Positions 25,601 to 32,775 are shown, counted from the stretch's first letter. The stretch: DNA of 64,000 nucleotides from Clostridia bacterium (GCA_017397125.1 JAFQKB010000045.1:1-64000), one strand, 5' to 3'. Notes: generated from the letters alone by a model not told the origin. Numbers and translations: made by a program.

Positions 25601-28600
25601 CATCAACGGTGTGTATTTTATGCCGATCGATGAACAGCTCATCCTGTCCTACATCAACGCGATCAAGGATACCAGCTTTGCGTCCTACGATGCGTGGGGA
25701 GACCACCTGCAGTACAGCATCGTTCGTCCCCGTGATCTGATCTTCAACATCGAGGGTACGGAGATGAACATCCCCAGAGCGCCCCTGGTCTCTCTGGATT
25801 ATGAGACCCTGACCACCGTACAGACCTTTACCGACGAGTACGAGTATTGCTTTGCAGACGGTGTGTGGCAGGCTTGCGACGGCGGCCCCATCGCTTTCAC
25901 GCTGGGCAGTGTTCCCTCGGTGATGCGGGTACGTATGGCGGCCGGCGATGACCATCTGGCGGGAGAGATCACCACCGTCCGGATCTTTGCGCAGAAGGAA
26001 TTGAGCAAGCTCATCCACGTCAAGTTTGACGGTGTCAACTACATTCTGGAGAATCTGTCCCCCGAATATCGCTATCAGATCGTATTCACCGACAACCCCA
26101 ATGCCACGCCGGATTGGAGCCGGGCCAAGATCTTTGCCGGTTCCGAAACCGTGCTTAAGGGTATTGCCCAGGCAGAGTATGCCATCATTCGCAGCTGTCA
26201 GAACGTGAATAAGAACGAGACGGCATCCCTGCCCCTGACGGTGGCCGTATCGGCCAAGGCACCTCTGAACCTGGTGATCGAGGGCAACGGCACCGTTTCC
26301 CAGTCCGGCACCAACGGCTGCTATTTCAATGGCCAGGATATCGACCTGATCGCTACCCCCAATGAAGGCGACGAGTTCATCGGTTGGTACGTCAACGGCA
26401 CGTATGTAAGCGGCGAGCGCTATTACATTGCCGAGATGGCGGACGATCTGCAGATCACCGCCCGCTTTGGCGGTAAGACCATCACCGGCGTGGAGATCAC
26501 CAATATGCCCAATAAGATCACCTATTACGAGGGTGAGTCCCTGGATCTCAATGGCCTGGAGGTGCTGGTCAGCTATGCCGACGCCGCCCCGGCAACGTAT
26601 GCTCTGCGCTCCACGTCGAGTGACGTCACGCAGATGATTGCCGAGCAATACACGGCGTATTTCACCTCCAATACCGCCGGCGCTTCCACCATCGTTATCA
26701 ACTACGGTGGCCAGGTCACCAGCTTTGACGTGGAGATTCTCCACGACACCGTAGAGTACACCAAGCTGGAGCCCACCTGCGGCACCGACGGCGTGCATGC
26801 AACCTATTGTACGCTGTGTCAATCGGTTGTGGAGGAAACTCCCATCCCGGCCACCAACGACCACCACTTTGAGTGGATCGTGGACGCCGAACCCACCTGC
26901 GGTGTGGATGGCGTGCGTCACGAGGCGTGTACGGTTTGCGACGCAAAACGCAATGAAAACACCGTCATTCCCGCTACGGGCGATCACGTCTACGGCGATT
27001 GGTTTGTGACGGAGCAGCCCACCTGTACCGAGGTGGGCGAGCAGCGCCGGGATTGCGTCAATTGCGATCATTTCGAGACCGCCGAGGTGGCGGCTCTGGG
27101 TCACGACCTGACTCAGCACGAGGCTAAGGCTCCTACCTGCACCGAGATCGGTTGGAATGCCTATGAGACCTGCTCTCGCTGCGATCACACCACCTATGTG
27201 GAGATTCCGGCCACCGGCCACGACCATACGGCTGTTGTGACTGCCCCGACCTGTACCGAGCGTGGTTACACCACCTACACCTGCCACTGCGGCGATACCT
27301 ACGTGGCTGACTATGTGGATGCGCTGGGTCACAGCTTCGGTGAGTGGATCGTCACCGACCAGCCTACTTGCCTGGAGAAGGGTGAGCGGCGCCGGGATTG
27401 TGAGAACTGCGATCATTTCGAGACCGCCGAGGTGGCGGCTCTGGGTCACGACCTGACCCAGCACGAGGCAAAAGTCCCCACCTGTACTGAGATCGGCTGG
27501 AACGCCTATGAGACCTGCTCTCGCTGCGATCACACCACTTACGTGGAGATCCCGGCCACCGGCCACGATCATACGGCTGTTGTGACTGCCCCGACTTGTA
27601 CGGAGCGCGGCTACACCACCTACACCTGCCATTGCGGTGATACCTACGTGGCTGACTATGTGGATGCGCTGGGTCACAGCTTCGGTGAGTGGGTCGTCAC
27701 CGACGAGCCGACTTGTACTGAGAAGGGTGAGCAGCGTCGTGACTGCGACGCCTGCGATCATTTCGAGACCGCCGAGGTCGCCGCTTTGGGCCACGATCTG
27801 ACCCAGCACGAGGCTAAGGCCCCCACCTGCACCGAGATCGGTTGGGATGCTTATGTGACTTGCTCTCGCTGCGACTACACTACCTACGTGGAGATTCCCG
27901 CCAACGGTCACGATTATGAGTCTGTGATTACCGCTCCCACCTGCACCGAGCAGGGCTATACGACTCATACCTGCCACTGCGGTGACACTTATGTGGACAG
28001 CTATGTGCCCGCCACCGGTCACAAGTACGGCGAGTGGTTCGTCACTGACGAGCCTACTTGCCTCGAAAAAGGTGAGCAGCGCCGGGATTGTGAGAACTGC
28101 GATCACTATGAGACCGCAGAGGTTGCCGCTTTGGGCCACGACCTGACCCAGCACGAGGCTAAGGTCCCCACCTGTACCGAGATCGGCTGGGATGCTTATG
28201 TGACTTGCTCTCGCTGCGACTACACTACCTACGTGGAGATTCCCGCCAACGGTCACGATTATGAGTCTGTGATTACCGCCCCCACCTGTACGGAGCAGGG
28301 CTATACAACTCACACCTGCCACTGCGGCGATACCTATGTGGACAGTTATGTGGATGCTCTTGGCCACAGCTTTGACGAGTGGATCGTCACCGACCAGCCC
28401 ACTTGCTTGGAGAAGGGTGAGCAGCGCCGTGACTGCGATGCCTGCGATCATTATGAGACCGCAGAGGTTGCCGCTTTGGGTCACGATCTGACCCAGCACG
28501 AGGCGAAAGCCCAGACCTGCACCGAGATCGGCTGGGATGCTTATGAGACCTGCTCCCGCTGCGATCACACCACTTACGCGGAGATCCCGGCCACCGGCCA

Positions 28601-29861
28601 CGATCACAAGGCTACCGTGACCGCTCCGACCTGTACCGAGCGTGGTTACACCACCCACGTCTGTCACTGCGGCGATACCTACGTGGACAGCTACGTGGAT
28701 GCTACTGGTCACGATCATAAGGCGGTTGTGACCGCCCCCACTTGTACGGAAAAGGGTTATACCACCCACACCTGCCACTGTGGTGATACCTACGTGGACA
28801 GTTATTTGGATGAGCTTGGCCACAACCTGACCCAGCACGAGGCTAAGGCTCCCACCTGCACCGAGATCGGCTGGGATGCCTACGAGACCTGCTCCCGCTG
28901 CGATCACACCACCTACGTGAAGATCCCGGCCACCGGCCACGATCACAAGGTTACCGTGACCGCCCCCACCTGTACGGAGCAGGGCTACACCACCCATACT
29001 TGCCATTGCGGCGATACCTACGTGGACAGCTACGTGGACGCCACAGGCCACAGCTACGGCGACTGGTTCGAGTACCAGGCTCCCACCACCACCGCCGTGG
29101 GCGAGGAGCGCCGCAACTGCCAGAATTGCGACCACTTCGAGAGCCGTGAGCTCCCGAAGGTGATCCTGTCCGGTTGGGTACAGGAAAATGGCAAGTGGTG
29201 CTACTACGAAAACGGCAAAAAGGCCACCAATAAGTGGCTGCTGGACTCCGTTGGCTGGTGCTTCGTCGGCGCCGACGGCTACTGCGTCACCAACAAGTGG
29301 GTCGCTGACTCTAAGGGCTGGTGCTATCTGGATGAGAACGGCCGTATGGCCACCAACAGATGGGTCCGTGACAGTGTCGGCTGGTGCTATGTGGGCGCCG
29401 ACGGCTATGCGGTCACCAACTGCTGGAAGAAGGATTCTGTCGGCTGGTGCTACCTGAACTCCAACGGCTCTATGACCAAGTCCGCTTGGGTCCAGGACGG
29501 CGGCAAGTGGTACTATCTGGATGCTAATGGCTATATGGTTACCAACACCTGGAAAGCAGATTCCAAGGGTTGGGTATATGTCGGCAGCGATGGTGCTATG
29601 ATGACTAATGCCTGGGTGCGTGATAGCGTGGGTTGGTGCTATGTGGGTGCCGACGGCTATGCCGTCACCAACTGCTGGAAGAAGGATTCTGTTGGCTGGT
29701 GCTACCTCAATGCTAACGGCTCCATGACCAAGAATGCCTGGATTCAGGATGGCGGCAAGTGGTACTATCTGGACGGTAACGGCTATATGGTAACCGGCAA
29801 GACCCTTACCATCGGCGGCGAAAAGTACACCTTTAACGCCTCCGGCGTGTGGATTCCTTGA
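19611..29861 (+). CDS. Giant cell-wall-associated protein: cohesin, Ig/FN3/PKD modules, Cys-rich array, wall-binding repeats
   Basis: 3416 aa, start behind AAGGAG. Residues 1-27 are a signal peptide. Residues 28-150 are cohesin-like (TPEFTIAGQDTEAEVGAQ; DGTLATLVFDVAKDTPYGTY). Next: a Big2-type domain (~156-235), one Cys-rich unit, about four FN3 domains alternating with Ig-like modules (~350-1045), a PKD domain (~1046-1130; YLWDFGDGTTS), a carboxypeptidase-regulatory-like domain (~1133-1230), a Gly-rich linker (~1308), beta modules, and an unassigned mainly helical block (~1590-2060). Then an InlB-B-like repeat (~2217-2287), a Big3-like domain (~2288-2376), a Cys-rich array (~2377-3180) and choline/glucan-type wall-binding repeats (~3185-3416; WVRDSVGWCYVGADGYAVTN). 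The terminal repeats should hold it on the wall, leaving the N-terminal cohesin free to take a dockerin partner. No enzymatic domain is recognised. Confidence 0.9.
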   Translation: MKLKRWIAALLACVLFFNIFPLSALAETPEFTIAGQDTEAEVGAQAMVNIHMSNNTGFSALNLYYTYNEDYFTLNKVINKAWPLVMTHDKTTVWDASTDYTADGTLATLVFDVAKDTPYGTYEIDIHLISAANMKLEHVYPVTVSATVTVTPVKAKGVEIYNSDVSLDAGETEQLIANVFPEEAADKSVVWHSENEAVATVDENGVVTGVAYGTTDIVVTTRDGGYTDRCSVSVNCSHNYNSKVIAPTYREHGYTLYTCAICGHSYSDDFVDPLERTPIEQADITLEYTEAFYEGKPLEPQVYVSYQGEVLDAATELRVTYGDNDGVGIATVTVEGINRFTGTVTLTFAVSFEVIPEAIVNVSAVSDYGKILLSWGRSSEVATNTYRIYRAAEGEEQYTLIKTIVGRDTVSYEDTTVQKGVAYTYYVTGVGAYGAESEPSLVAGAAALVDVTPPTVLKLVPAENVILAGSTTFSAVAEDNVGVQKGYYEYSLDGEHWTEIGTTTNSGLSIRFTVDFATDITSIYIRLTVYDAEGNASIPKVAEYVIDNVGPDQVTGLSAVPLSSKLTLSWNDVAAADAQYFILEEQDENGWKTVATHITTLGYTVTGLRPDTTYCYRVACVDVRGNVGAYSEAFYVNTAADTAAPVITNQGPASARYNRTIRYYATARDDSDIRYIYIEVSSDLVKWTQVDCKEFVVPASMQEYTSVIDLTDYAEGSLYVRAVAEDFAGNRSDTGVSAPYSEYIVDKTAPAAPENVTANGKNGYISIFWTMGKETDISTYSVYRSTAPDGEYTLVSSSLTAVSYHDTAVEAGVVYFYKIAVSDRAGNVSDDSAVVSASMSEDTQMPEITGVGTTSNQRFGPLVNTVSISAADNNHLSYLLVEYCTTQDLEYKTLKKVENIAASYVRSSVTLPTDGLVDGDVLYIRVSAVDMAGLSSGYTTAKYTYDSTAPTVSAFAVAIEGNQATLTWQGGAEEDLSGFKVYRSTDGISYSLLGSRAPNATGSYTFIDTITDKESATFTYKLEAVDVLQNAASLTASAEYVYVYQNTPPTAVIASPSYMMAGVEELFDASASKDDVTISTYLWDFGDGTTSTEKKPAKKYEQPGTYTVTLTVTDNGGLTATDTVVMDVKERETLGVLNVAVLDENNNPVPYVPVYFDLGSDNQRIVNTNGNGIATMKLSQGTHVVGMYATGYLPVKKDVVVLQNATRTVTLTTVKEELVTGEFEITRMTFDEIVAAGIDVYDPANRNVYSATVRVFYGSTPPIRVNYVRNDTEILDYEILDYSGVPIREYVSGDGTSRRISGVKYIGGGSSNGGGGGGAEGTDIIAIIDIPAEASYLKEFFDVKLHIVNNASPEFTLEKNTVSLNVPEGMTLMSSVGGGYLTSPVAEIDSIRGQETKTLAWVLRGDTAGEYNLSADFTGTLALFNAPVNTRFETDTPIKVYGLEGVTFRVLTASELYNETLYFNVELENNRDIDIYAPAAGLTDKIKNVTESVLNNNPKGDFYVQSYILNVYIANENGAKQYIPFRHDANGNAIVDVDVLAPGQKIVYEYVAYNAIDYDGIAYFKEAIVTEFQGLAENIEVGSFEKQRYSLVDYTEKLDAVLSGADNETVAGYQYLLNSDNFYYVSATGGSFADMCEKLYKSADIILNLDFSALTQEEERQTIQAIILTILSDSSVVSQSEDLLMYKYNEAVGGMLDTIKDGAAKAFTGDDVNAKDVGEAIADICKDQRELAVLYRTQGREAFLEEFNKRLAGYALGVTVDAMDYLSVADETACFSEVFGTVKDTVGAFFNALEETEREGYYYAVLKKQCNAEISSNILYALRDILKEQLDEELVKAVLDSLLPDTATLINLPDVGLGANVLAYQTVELMITQLENDLDDYYENINVYMNLLEEGTEAAIQKALQTIFAAAIGSTTFGFISAAFNIADAIFGFEDYVKQQDTFDIYIALSDVFRQAHLNSIQTRGSNADFYSMLYLRALCEMRLNGEAQYKKFMSDYINGVYFMPIDEQLILSYINAIKDTSFASYDAWGDHLQYSIVRPRDLIFNIEGTEMNIPRAPLVSLDYETLTTVQTFTDEYEYCFADGVWQACDGGPIAFTLGSVPSVMRVRMAAGDDHLAGEITTVRIFAQKELSKLIHVKFDGVNYILENLSPEYRYQIVFTDNPNATPDWSRAKIFAGSETVLKGIAQAEYAIIRSCQNVNKNETASLPLTVAVSAKAPLNLVIEGNGTVSQSGTNGCYFNGQDIDLIATPNEGDEFIGWYVNGTYVSGERYYIAEMADDLQITARFGGKTITGVEITNMPNKITYYEGESLDLNGLEVLVSYADAAPATYALRSTSSDVTQMIAEQYTAYFTSNTAGASTIVINYGGQVTSFDVEILHDTVEYTKLEPTCGTDGVHATYCTLCQSVVEETPIPATNDHHFEWIVDAEPTCGVDGVRHEACTVCDAKRNENTVIPATGDHVYGDWFVTEQPTCTEVGEQRRDCVNCDHFETAEVAALGHDLTQHEAKAPTCTEIGWNAYETCSRCDHTTYVEIPATGHDHTAVVTAPTCTERGYTTYTCHCGDTYVADYVDALGHSFGEWIVTDQPTCLEKGERRRDCENCDHFETAEVAALGHDLTQHEAKVPTCTEIGWNAYETCSRCDHTTYVEIPATGHDHTAVVTAPTCTERGYTTYTCHCGDTYVADYVDALGHSFGEWVVTDEPTCTEKGEQRRDCDACDHFETAEVAALGHDLTQHEAKAPTCTEIGWDAYVTCSRCDYTTYVEIPANGHDYESVITAPTCTEQGYTTHTCHCGDTYVDSYVPATGHKYGEWFVTDEPTCLEKGEQRRDCENCDHYETAEVAALGHDLTQHEAKVPTCTEIGWDAYVTCSRCDYTTYVEIPANGHDYESVITAPTCTEQGYTTHTCHCGDTYVDSYVDALGHSFDEWIVTDQPTCLEKGEQRRDCDACDHYETAEVAALGHDLTQHEAKAQTCTEIGWDAYETCSRCDHTTYAEIPATGHDHKATVTAPTCTERGYTTHVCHCGDTYVDSYVDATGHDHKAVVTAPTCTEKGYTTHTCHCGDTYVDSYLDELGHNLTQHEAKAPTCTEIGWDAYETCSRCDHTTYVKIPATGHDHKVTVTAPTCTEQGYTTHTCHCGDTYVDSYVDATGHSYGDWFEYQAPTTTAVGEERRNCQNCDHFESRELPKVILSGWVQENGKWCYYENGKKATNKWLLDSVGWCFVGADGYCVTNKWVADSKGWCYLDENGRMATNRWVRDSVGWCYVGADGYAVTNCWKKDSVGWCYLNSNGSMTKSAWVQDGGKWYYLDANGYMVTNTWKADSKGWVYVGSDGAMMTNAWVRDSVGWCYVGADGYAVTNCWKKDSVGWCYLNANGSMTKNAWIQDGGKWYYLDGNGYMVTGKTLTIGGEKYTFNASGVWIP
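27000..28725 (+). repeat. Five-unit, 345-bp-period Cys-rich coding repeat
   Basis: The phrase encoding TAEVAALGHDLTQHEAK recurs with its GCC/GCA-GAG anchor at 27081, 27426, 27771, 28116 and 28461, an exact 345-bp (115-aa) spacing each time. A sixth, shortened copy of LTQHEAK follows about 339 bp later. Each unit contains three ~35-aa subunits with CxxC or CHCG pairs (RRDCENCDH, TCSRCDH, TCHCGDTY). DNA identity between units is high, pointing to recent tandem duplication or gene conversion. Confidence 0.9.
29160..29861 (+). repeat. Cell-wall-binding (choline/glucan-binding type) repeats
   Basis: About eleven ~20-aa units of the form W-x-x-D-S-x-G-W-C-Y-V/L-x-x-x-G-x-M/A-x-T-N close the second giant protein. 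The pattern is that of CW_binding_1 repeats that bind choline-substituted or other wall polymers. Two larger blocks (around 29340-29500 and 29600-29740) are near copies. Confidence 0.85.
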
Positions 29862-29883
29862 TAATCAGCAACTGAACTTACGC

Positions 29884-29915
29884 AAAAAACGGAGTGGATT
29901 TCCACTCCGTTTTTT
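29884..29915 (+). terminator. Terminator of the giant-protein operon
   Basis: AAAAAACGGAGTGGA-TT-TCCACTCCGTTTTTT, a perfect stem with flanking A and T runs, 22 bases after the stop. Confidence 0.95.
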
Positions 29916-29924
29916 GCTGCTCAC

Positions 29925-29953
29925 TTGAAAATTTCACGCAATCGGTATATACT
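29925..29953 (+). promoter_or_regulatory. Promoter of the GNAT gene
   Basis: TTGAAA (29925-29930), 17-base spacer, TATACT (29948-29953), 32 bases before the ATG. Confidence 0.7.
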
Positions 29954-29985
29954 ACCAATATATTCTTGTATCGAGGTGATCACCT

Positions 29986-30531
29986 ATGCATACCGTATTG
30001 TACACGCCCCGTCTGATTCTGCGGCCCTGGCAGGAGAGCGACGCCGCGGACCTGTACCGCTATGCCTCCGACCCGGCGGTGGGTCCTGCCGCCGGATGGC
30101 CGCCCCACACCGACGAGGACGACAGCCGGGCGGTGATTCGGGACGTGCTGATGATACCCGGCACCTTTGCGGTGTGCCGGCGGGAGGACGGCGCGGCCAT
30201 CGGCAGCGTAGGTCTCAAGACCGGGGACAACACCGATATGACCGACCGGGAGGACGAGTGCGAGCTGGGCTATTGGATCGGCCGCCCTTATTGGGGACAG
30301 GGTCTCATACCTGAGGCGGTGGGGGAGATCCTGCGCCACGCCTTTGAGGATTTGGGTATGCGGGCCGTGTGGTGCGGCTATTACGACGGCAACGAAAAAT
30401 CCCGCCGCGTGCAGGAAAAGTGCGGCTTTACGTACCACCATACCACCGAGGGGCTGGAGGTGCCGCTGCTGGGGGAGATACGCACCGGCCACGTCAGTCG
30501 GCTGACCCGGGAGGATTGGCTACAACGATAA
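29986..30531 (+). CDS. GNAT-family N-acetyltransferase, RimJ/RimL-like
   Basis: 181 aa. It opens with TPRLILRPWQESDAADLYRY, the hallmark N-terminus of the RimJ/RimL branch. The acetyl-CoA loop region is YWIGRPYWGQGLIPEAVGEI, followed by GNEKSRRVQEKCGF. It should transfer an acetyl group from acetyl-CoA to an amine, on a protein N-terminus or a small molecule; the substrate is not evident. The ATG follows AGGTGATC. It is a single-gene unit with its own promoter and a terminator shared with the converging genes on the other strand. Confidence 0.9.
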   Translation: MHTVLYTPRLILRPWQESDAADLYRYASDPAVGPAAGWPPHTDEDDSRAVIRDVLMIPGTFAVCRREDGAAIGSVGLKTGDNTDMTDREDECELGYWIGRPYWGQGLIPEAVGEILRHAFEDLGMRAVWCGYYDGNEKSRRVQEKCGFTYHHTTEGLEVPLLGEIRTGHVSRLTREDWLQR

Positions 30532-30570
30532 AAATACCGTCTGCGAAAGATAGCGCAGACGGTATTTTTT
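30529..30570. terminator. Bidirectional terminator between converging units
   Basis: AAAAATACCGTCTGCG pairs with CGCAGACGGTATTTTT, with A and T runs on either side, so it can end the GNAT gene (plus) and the small-protein/XRE operon (minus). Confidence 0.9.
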
Positions 30571-30636
30571 GCTATAAAACGGGCTGTAACGGGCGACCCG
30601 CGAAAACGCCGGACACACAAGAGGAGGCGCGTGGTC

Positions 30637-30882
30637 TCAAAACTGCATTGTGACGGTGTCGCCGCTGGCAGAGGTTACCTCCAGCCATTTCCAATCCTTA
30701 TGGCTGCGGGTGTATCTTTTTATATCCCTTTTGATCTTCACAAGGGTTTTGCGCCGAATAGAGACGCCCCGTTTTTTGAGCGCTTTGGCAAGCAATCCTA
30801 CGGTGAGATCGTTCAGTGCCAACGCGTTCGGCAGGCGGAGCCTGACGGCTTTTCCGCCGGCGGATACAATGTTGATCTTCAT
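30637..30882 (-). CDS. Small basic protein paired with an XRE regulator
   Basis: 81 aa, basic (ALKKRGVSIRRKTLVKIKRD). It begins MKINIVSAGGKAVRLRLPN and ends WLEVTSASGDTVTMQF. The start ATG 30882 follows GTGGAG, four bases after the regulator's stop, so the two are co-transcribed and probably coupled. The C-terminal strand pattern xxGDTVxx matches the end of the XRE partner (QKGDTVRIFVE) and resembles small modules seen with YvlB/LiaX-type envelope-stress proteins. That family link is recalled from pattern, not proven; the function is unknown. Confidence 0.75.
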   Translation of the reverse strand: MKINIVSAGGKAVRLRLPNALALNDLTVGLLAKALKKRGVSIRRKTLVKIKRDIKRYTRSHKDWKWLEVTSASGDTVTMQF

Positions 30883-30886
30883 TCTT

Positions 30887-31384
30887 TTACTCCACAAAGA
30901 TACGCACCGTATCGCCTTTTTGGTCTTCCGCTTCCATCAGATTGCCCACCACACCGTGGTGCACCAGATTCAGGATCTCTTTCAGGTCAATATCGTTTCC
31001 GCAGAAGGCCCCGTTGAGTTTCAGGGAGCAGCCCTCGGAGGTGAGGAGGGCCTCCGCGATGCTCAGCGGGAGGTTGATGTTGGCTTTGTCTCCCTTATAG
31101 CTTTCGCAGACGATGCGCAAAACCATATCCTTGATATCTTTCTTTTGCTCCGGAGAGGAGATCTGGACGATGGGGGTGGGGTCGTTGCCGGTCAGCAGCT
31201 GATCCACCGTGACGTCCAAGGTCTCCGCCAGCAGAGGCAGCAGGCTGATATCGGGGCAGGTCAGGTCGTTTTCCCATTTGCTTACCGCCTGAGGGCTGAC
31301 CGACAGTTTTTCGGCCAGGGCATCCTGCTTGAGACCTTTTTCCTTTCTCAGCTCGGCAATGCGTTTTCCTAACGTTTTCTTCAT
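30887..31384 (-). CDS. XRE-family regulator with YvlB-like C-terminal module
   Basis: 165 aa. The N-terminal helix-turn-helix is KQDALAEKLSVSPQAVSKWE (residues ~19-38). The C-terminal part (~80-165) contains ANINLPLSIAEALL, IDLKEILNLVHHGVVGNLME and a final GDTVRIFVE strand, a pattern seen in small proteins linked to cell-envelope stress. The start ATG 31384 follows AAGGAG. The partner gene lies directly downstream. Regulated targets are not visible, but the coupled pair suggests regulator plus effector or co-sensor. Confidence 0.85.
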   Translation of the reverse strand: MKKTLGKRIAELRKEKGLKQDALAEKLSVSPQAVSKWENDLTCPDISLLPLLAETLDVTVDQLLTGNDPTPIVQISSPEQKKDIKDMVLRIVCESYKGDKANINLPLSIAEALLTSEGCSLKLNGAFCGNDIDLKEILNLVHHGVVGNLMEAEDQKGDTVRIFVE

Positions 31385-31592
31385 ATCCTTATTTCTCCTT
31401 TCAATGATGGACGATCAGCGCCGATGTCTGATGATAGCATAGCGCATTTTGAGCATCATCGGAATGGAATAACCGTTGATTTCGCTGCGTTTTGCTCAAC
31501 GAAAGGGTGATTTTACACTCAACCGGTGGTTGATTAAGGCGTTTTGCATATTTTTCACCCGTCTCCTCCATACTCTGTGGGGAGGGGTCGGT

Positions 31593-32021
31593 ATGTCCAA
31601 AAAGAAAAATCTATGGTTGCATCTGTGCCTGTTCGCCGTGGGCGGACTGGGGTACGTGTTGATCGAATTATTGTGGCGGGGGAGAAGCCACCCCAGTATG
31701 TTTCTGGTGGGCGGTGCCTGCTTTGAACTCATCGGTGGCATCGATACCCGCTATCGCCGGTGGGCGCTGCCCGTCCGGTGCGCCCTGTGCTCTGTGGGCA
31801 TTACCGCCGTGGAGCTGGTCAGCGGCTGTATCCTCAATCGCTGGCTGGGGCTGGGGGTGTGGGATTACAGCCGGATGCGGTACAATATTCTGGGGCAGGT
31901 GTGCCTGCTGTATTCGCTGTTTTGGCTTTTGCTCAGCGCGGCGGCATTTCCTCTGTACCGGAGGTGCCGGCGTCTGCTGACCGGCGCGTTAGTCCGCCGC
32001 GGAGGGGCAGAACGCCGCTAG
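31593..32021 (+). CDS. Small multispanning membrane protein, CmpB-type putative ABC permease family
   Basis: 142 aa with about four hydrophobic helices. The pattern GGLGYVLIELLWRG ... ELVSGCILNRWLGLGVWDYS matches the small putative ABC-transporter permease family (CmpB-like), whose transport role is unproven. The start ATG 31593 follows GGGGAGGGG; an ATG 117 bases upstream would add a non-homologous tail. Its last 33 bases overlap the end of nth on the opposite strand. No ATP-binding partner is adjacent. Confidence 0.78.
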   Translation: MSKKKNLWLHLCLFAVGGLGYVLIELLWRGRSHPSMFLVGGACFELIGGIDTRYRRWALPVRCALCSVGITAVELVSGCILNRWLGLGVWDYSRMRYNILGQVCLLYSLFWLLLSAAAFPLYRRCRRLLTGALVRRGGAERR

Positions 32022-32618
32022 GGGGCAGGTGCCGCAGGTCGGCGCCCGGGCGGAGCACACGTCCCGGCCAAAATGCACCAGCCGGTGGCAGAAATTATTG
32101 CTCTCCTCCGGCGGAAGCAGTTTTTTGAGCTGCATCTCCACCTTGTACGGGTCCTTGCTGTCGGTCAGCCCCAGCCGTCCGCTGATGCGGATGCAGTGGG
32201 TGTCCGCCACCACCGCCGGCTTGCCGTATACGTCGCCGCAGATGAGGTTGGCGGTCTTGCGTCCCACGCCGGGGAGCTTGGTCAGCTCCTCCACCGTGTC
32301 CGGGATGCGTCCGTCGTATTCCTCCCGGAGCATCCGGCACATGGCCACGATGTCCCGGGCCTTGGTCTTGTACAGACCGCAGGAGCGGATGTAGTCGCCC
32401 ACCTCCTCCGGGTCGGCGTCTGCCAGGCTGTCCAGGGTGGGGAACCGGGCAAACAGCGCCGGGGTCACCAGGTTTACCCGGGCGTCGGTGCATTGGGCGG
32501 ACAGCCGGGTGGCGATGAGCAGCTGCAGAGGGTTCTGAGCCGTCAGGGAGCACACCGCCTTCGGATATAGGGCTTTCAGTGCATCCACAGCCGCCAAGGC
32601 CCGTTGCTTTTTGGTCAT
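31989..32618 (-). CDS. nth: Endonuclease III (DNA glycosylase/AP lyase)
   Basis: A 209-aa base-excision repair enzyme that removes oxidised pyrimidines and cleaves at the abasic site. The helix-hairpin-helix LPGVGRKTANLICG holds the catalytic lysine, VVADTHCIRISGRLG the catalytic aspartate, and CSARAPTCGTCPLAAFC is the C-x6-C-x2-C-x5-C ligand set of the [4Fe-4S] cluster. The start ATG 32618 follows AAAGGA; a further upstream ATG (32657) lacks a site. It converges with and overlaps the small membrane protein gene, and is divergent from rarA. Confidence 0.96.
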   Translation of the reverse strand: MTKKQRALAAVDALKALYPKAVCSLTAQNPLQLLIATRLSAQCTDARVNLVTPALFARFPTLDSLADADPEEVGDYIRSCGLYKTKARDIVAMCRMLREEYDGRIPDTVEELTKLPGVGRKTANLICGDVYGKPAVVADTHCIRISGRLGLTDSKDPYKVEMQLKKLLPPEESNNFCHRLVHFGRDVCSARAPTCGTCPLAAFCPSAAD

Positions 32619-32716
32619 TCCGGCACATCCTTTCCTTGTTCTTTCGACACATATCATACCATATCCGTCCCCTCGCTGTCAACAAACCCACTCGTTAGAA
32701 AAAAGGTGGGTTTTTC

Positions 32717-32745
32717 TTGACACCGGGGCGTTTTCTTTGTATGAT
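32717..32745 (+). promoter_or_regulatory. Sigma-A promoter of rarA-alkD
   Basis: TTGACA (32717-32722), 17-base spacer, TATGAT (32740-32745), 30 bases before GTG 32776. Confidence 0.8.
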
Positions 32746-32775
32746 GTATAGGATACATGAAAGGAGGGATACCCC

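Noticed and set aside
27000..28800. Regular repeats that could suggest a CRISPR array
   Set aside because: The 345-bp period is in frame inside a coding sequence, there are no unique spacers, and no cas genes are present.
21009..29135. A very long open frame on the minus strand (about 2700 codons) opposite the second giant protein
   Set aside because: It is a shadow of the GC-rich repetitive plus-strand gene. The translation is low-complexity (His, Gly, Val rich) with no start context, and the plus strand has signal peptide, domains, ribosome site and terminator.
29862..30640. A direct repeat of the tRNA-Gly 3' end marking the far side of an integrated island
   Set aside because: No match to the T-arm and acceptor end was found by eye on the right side, and there is no integrase gene.
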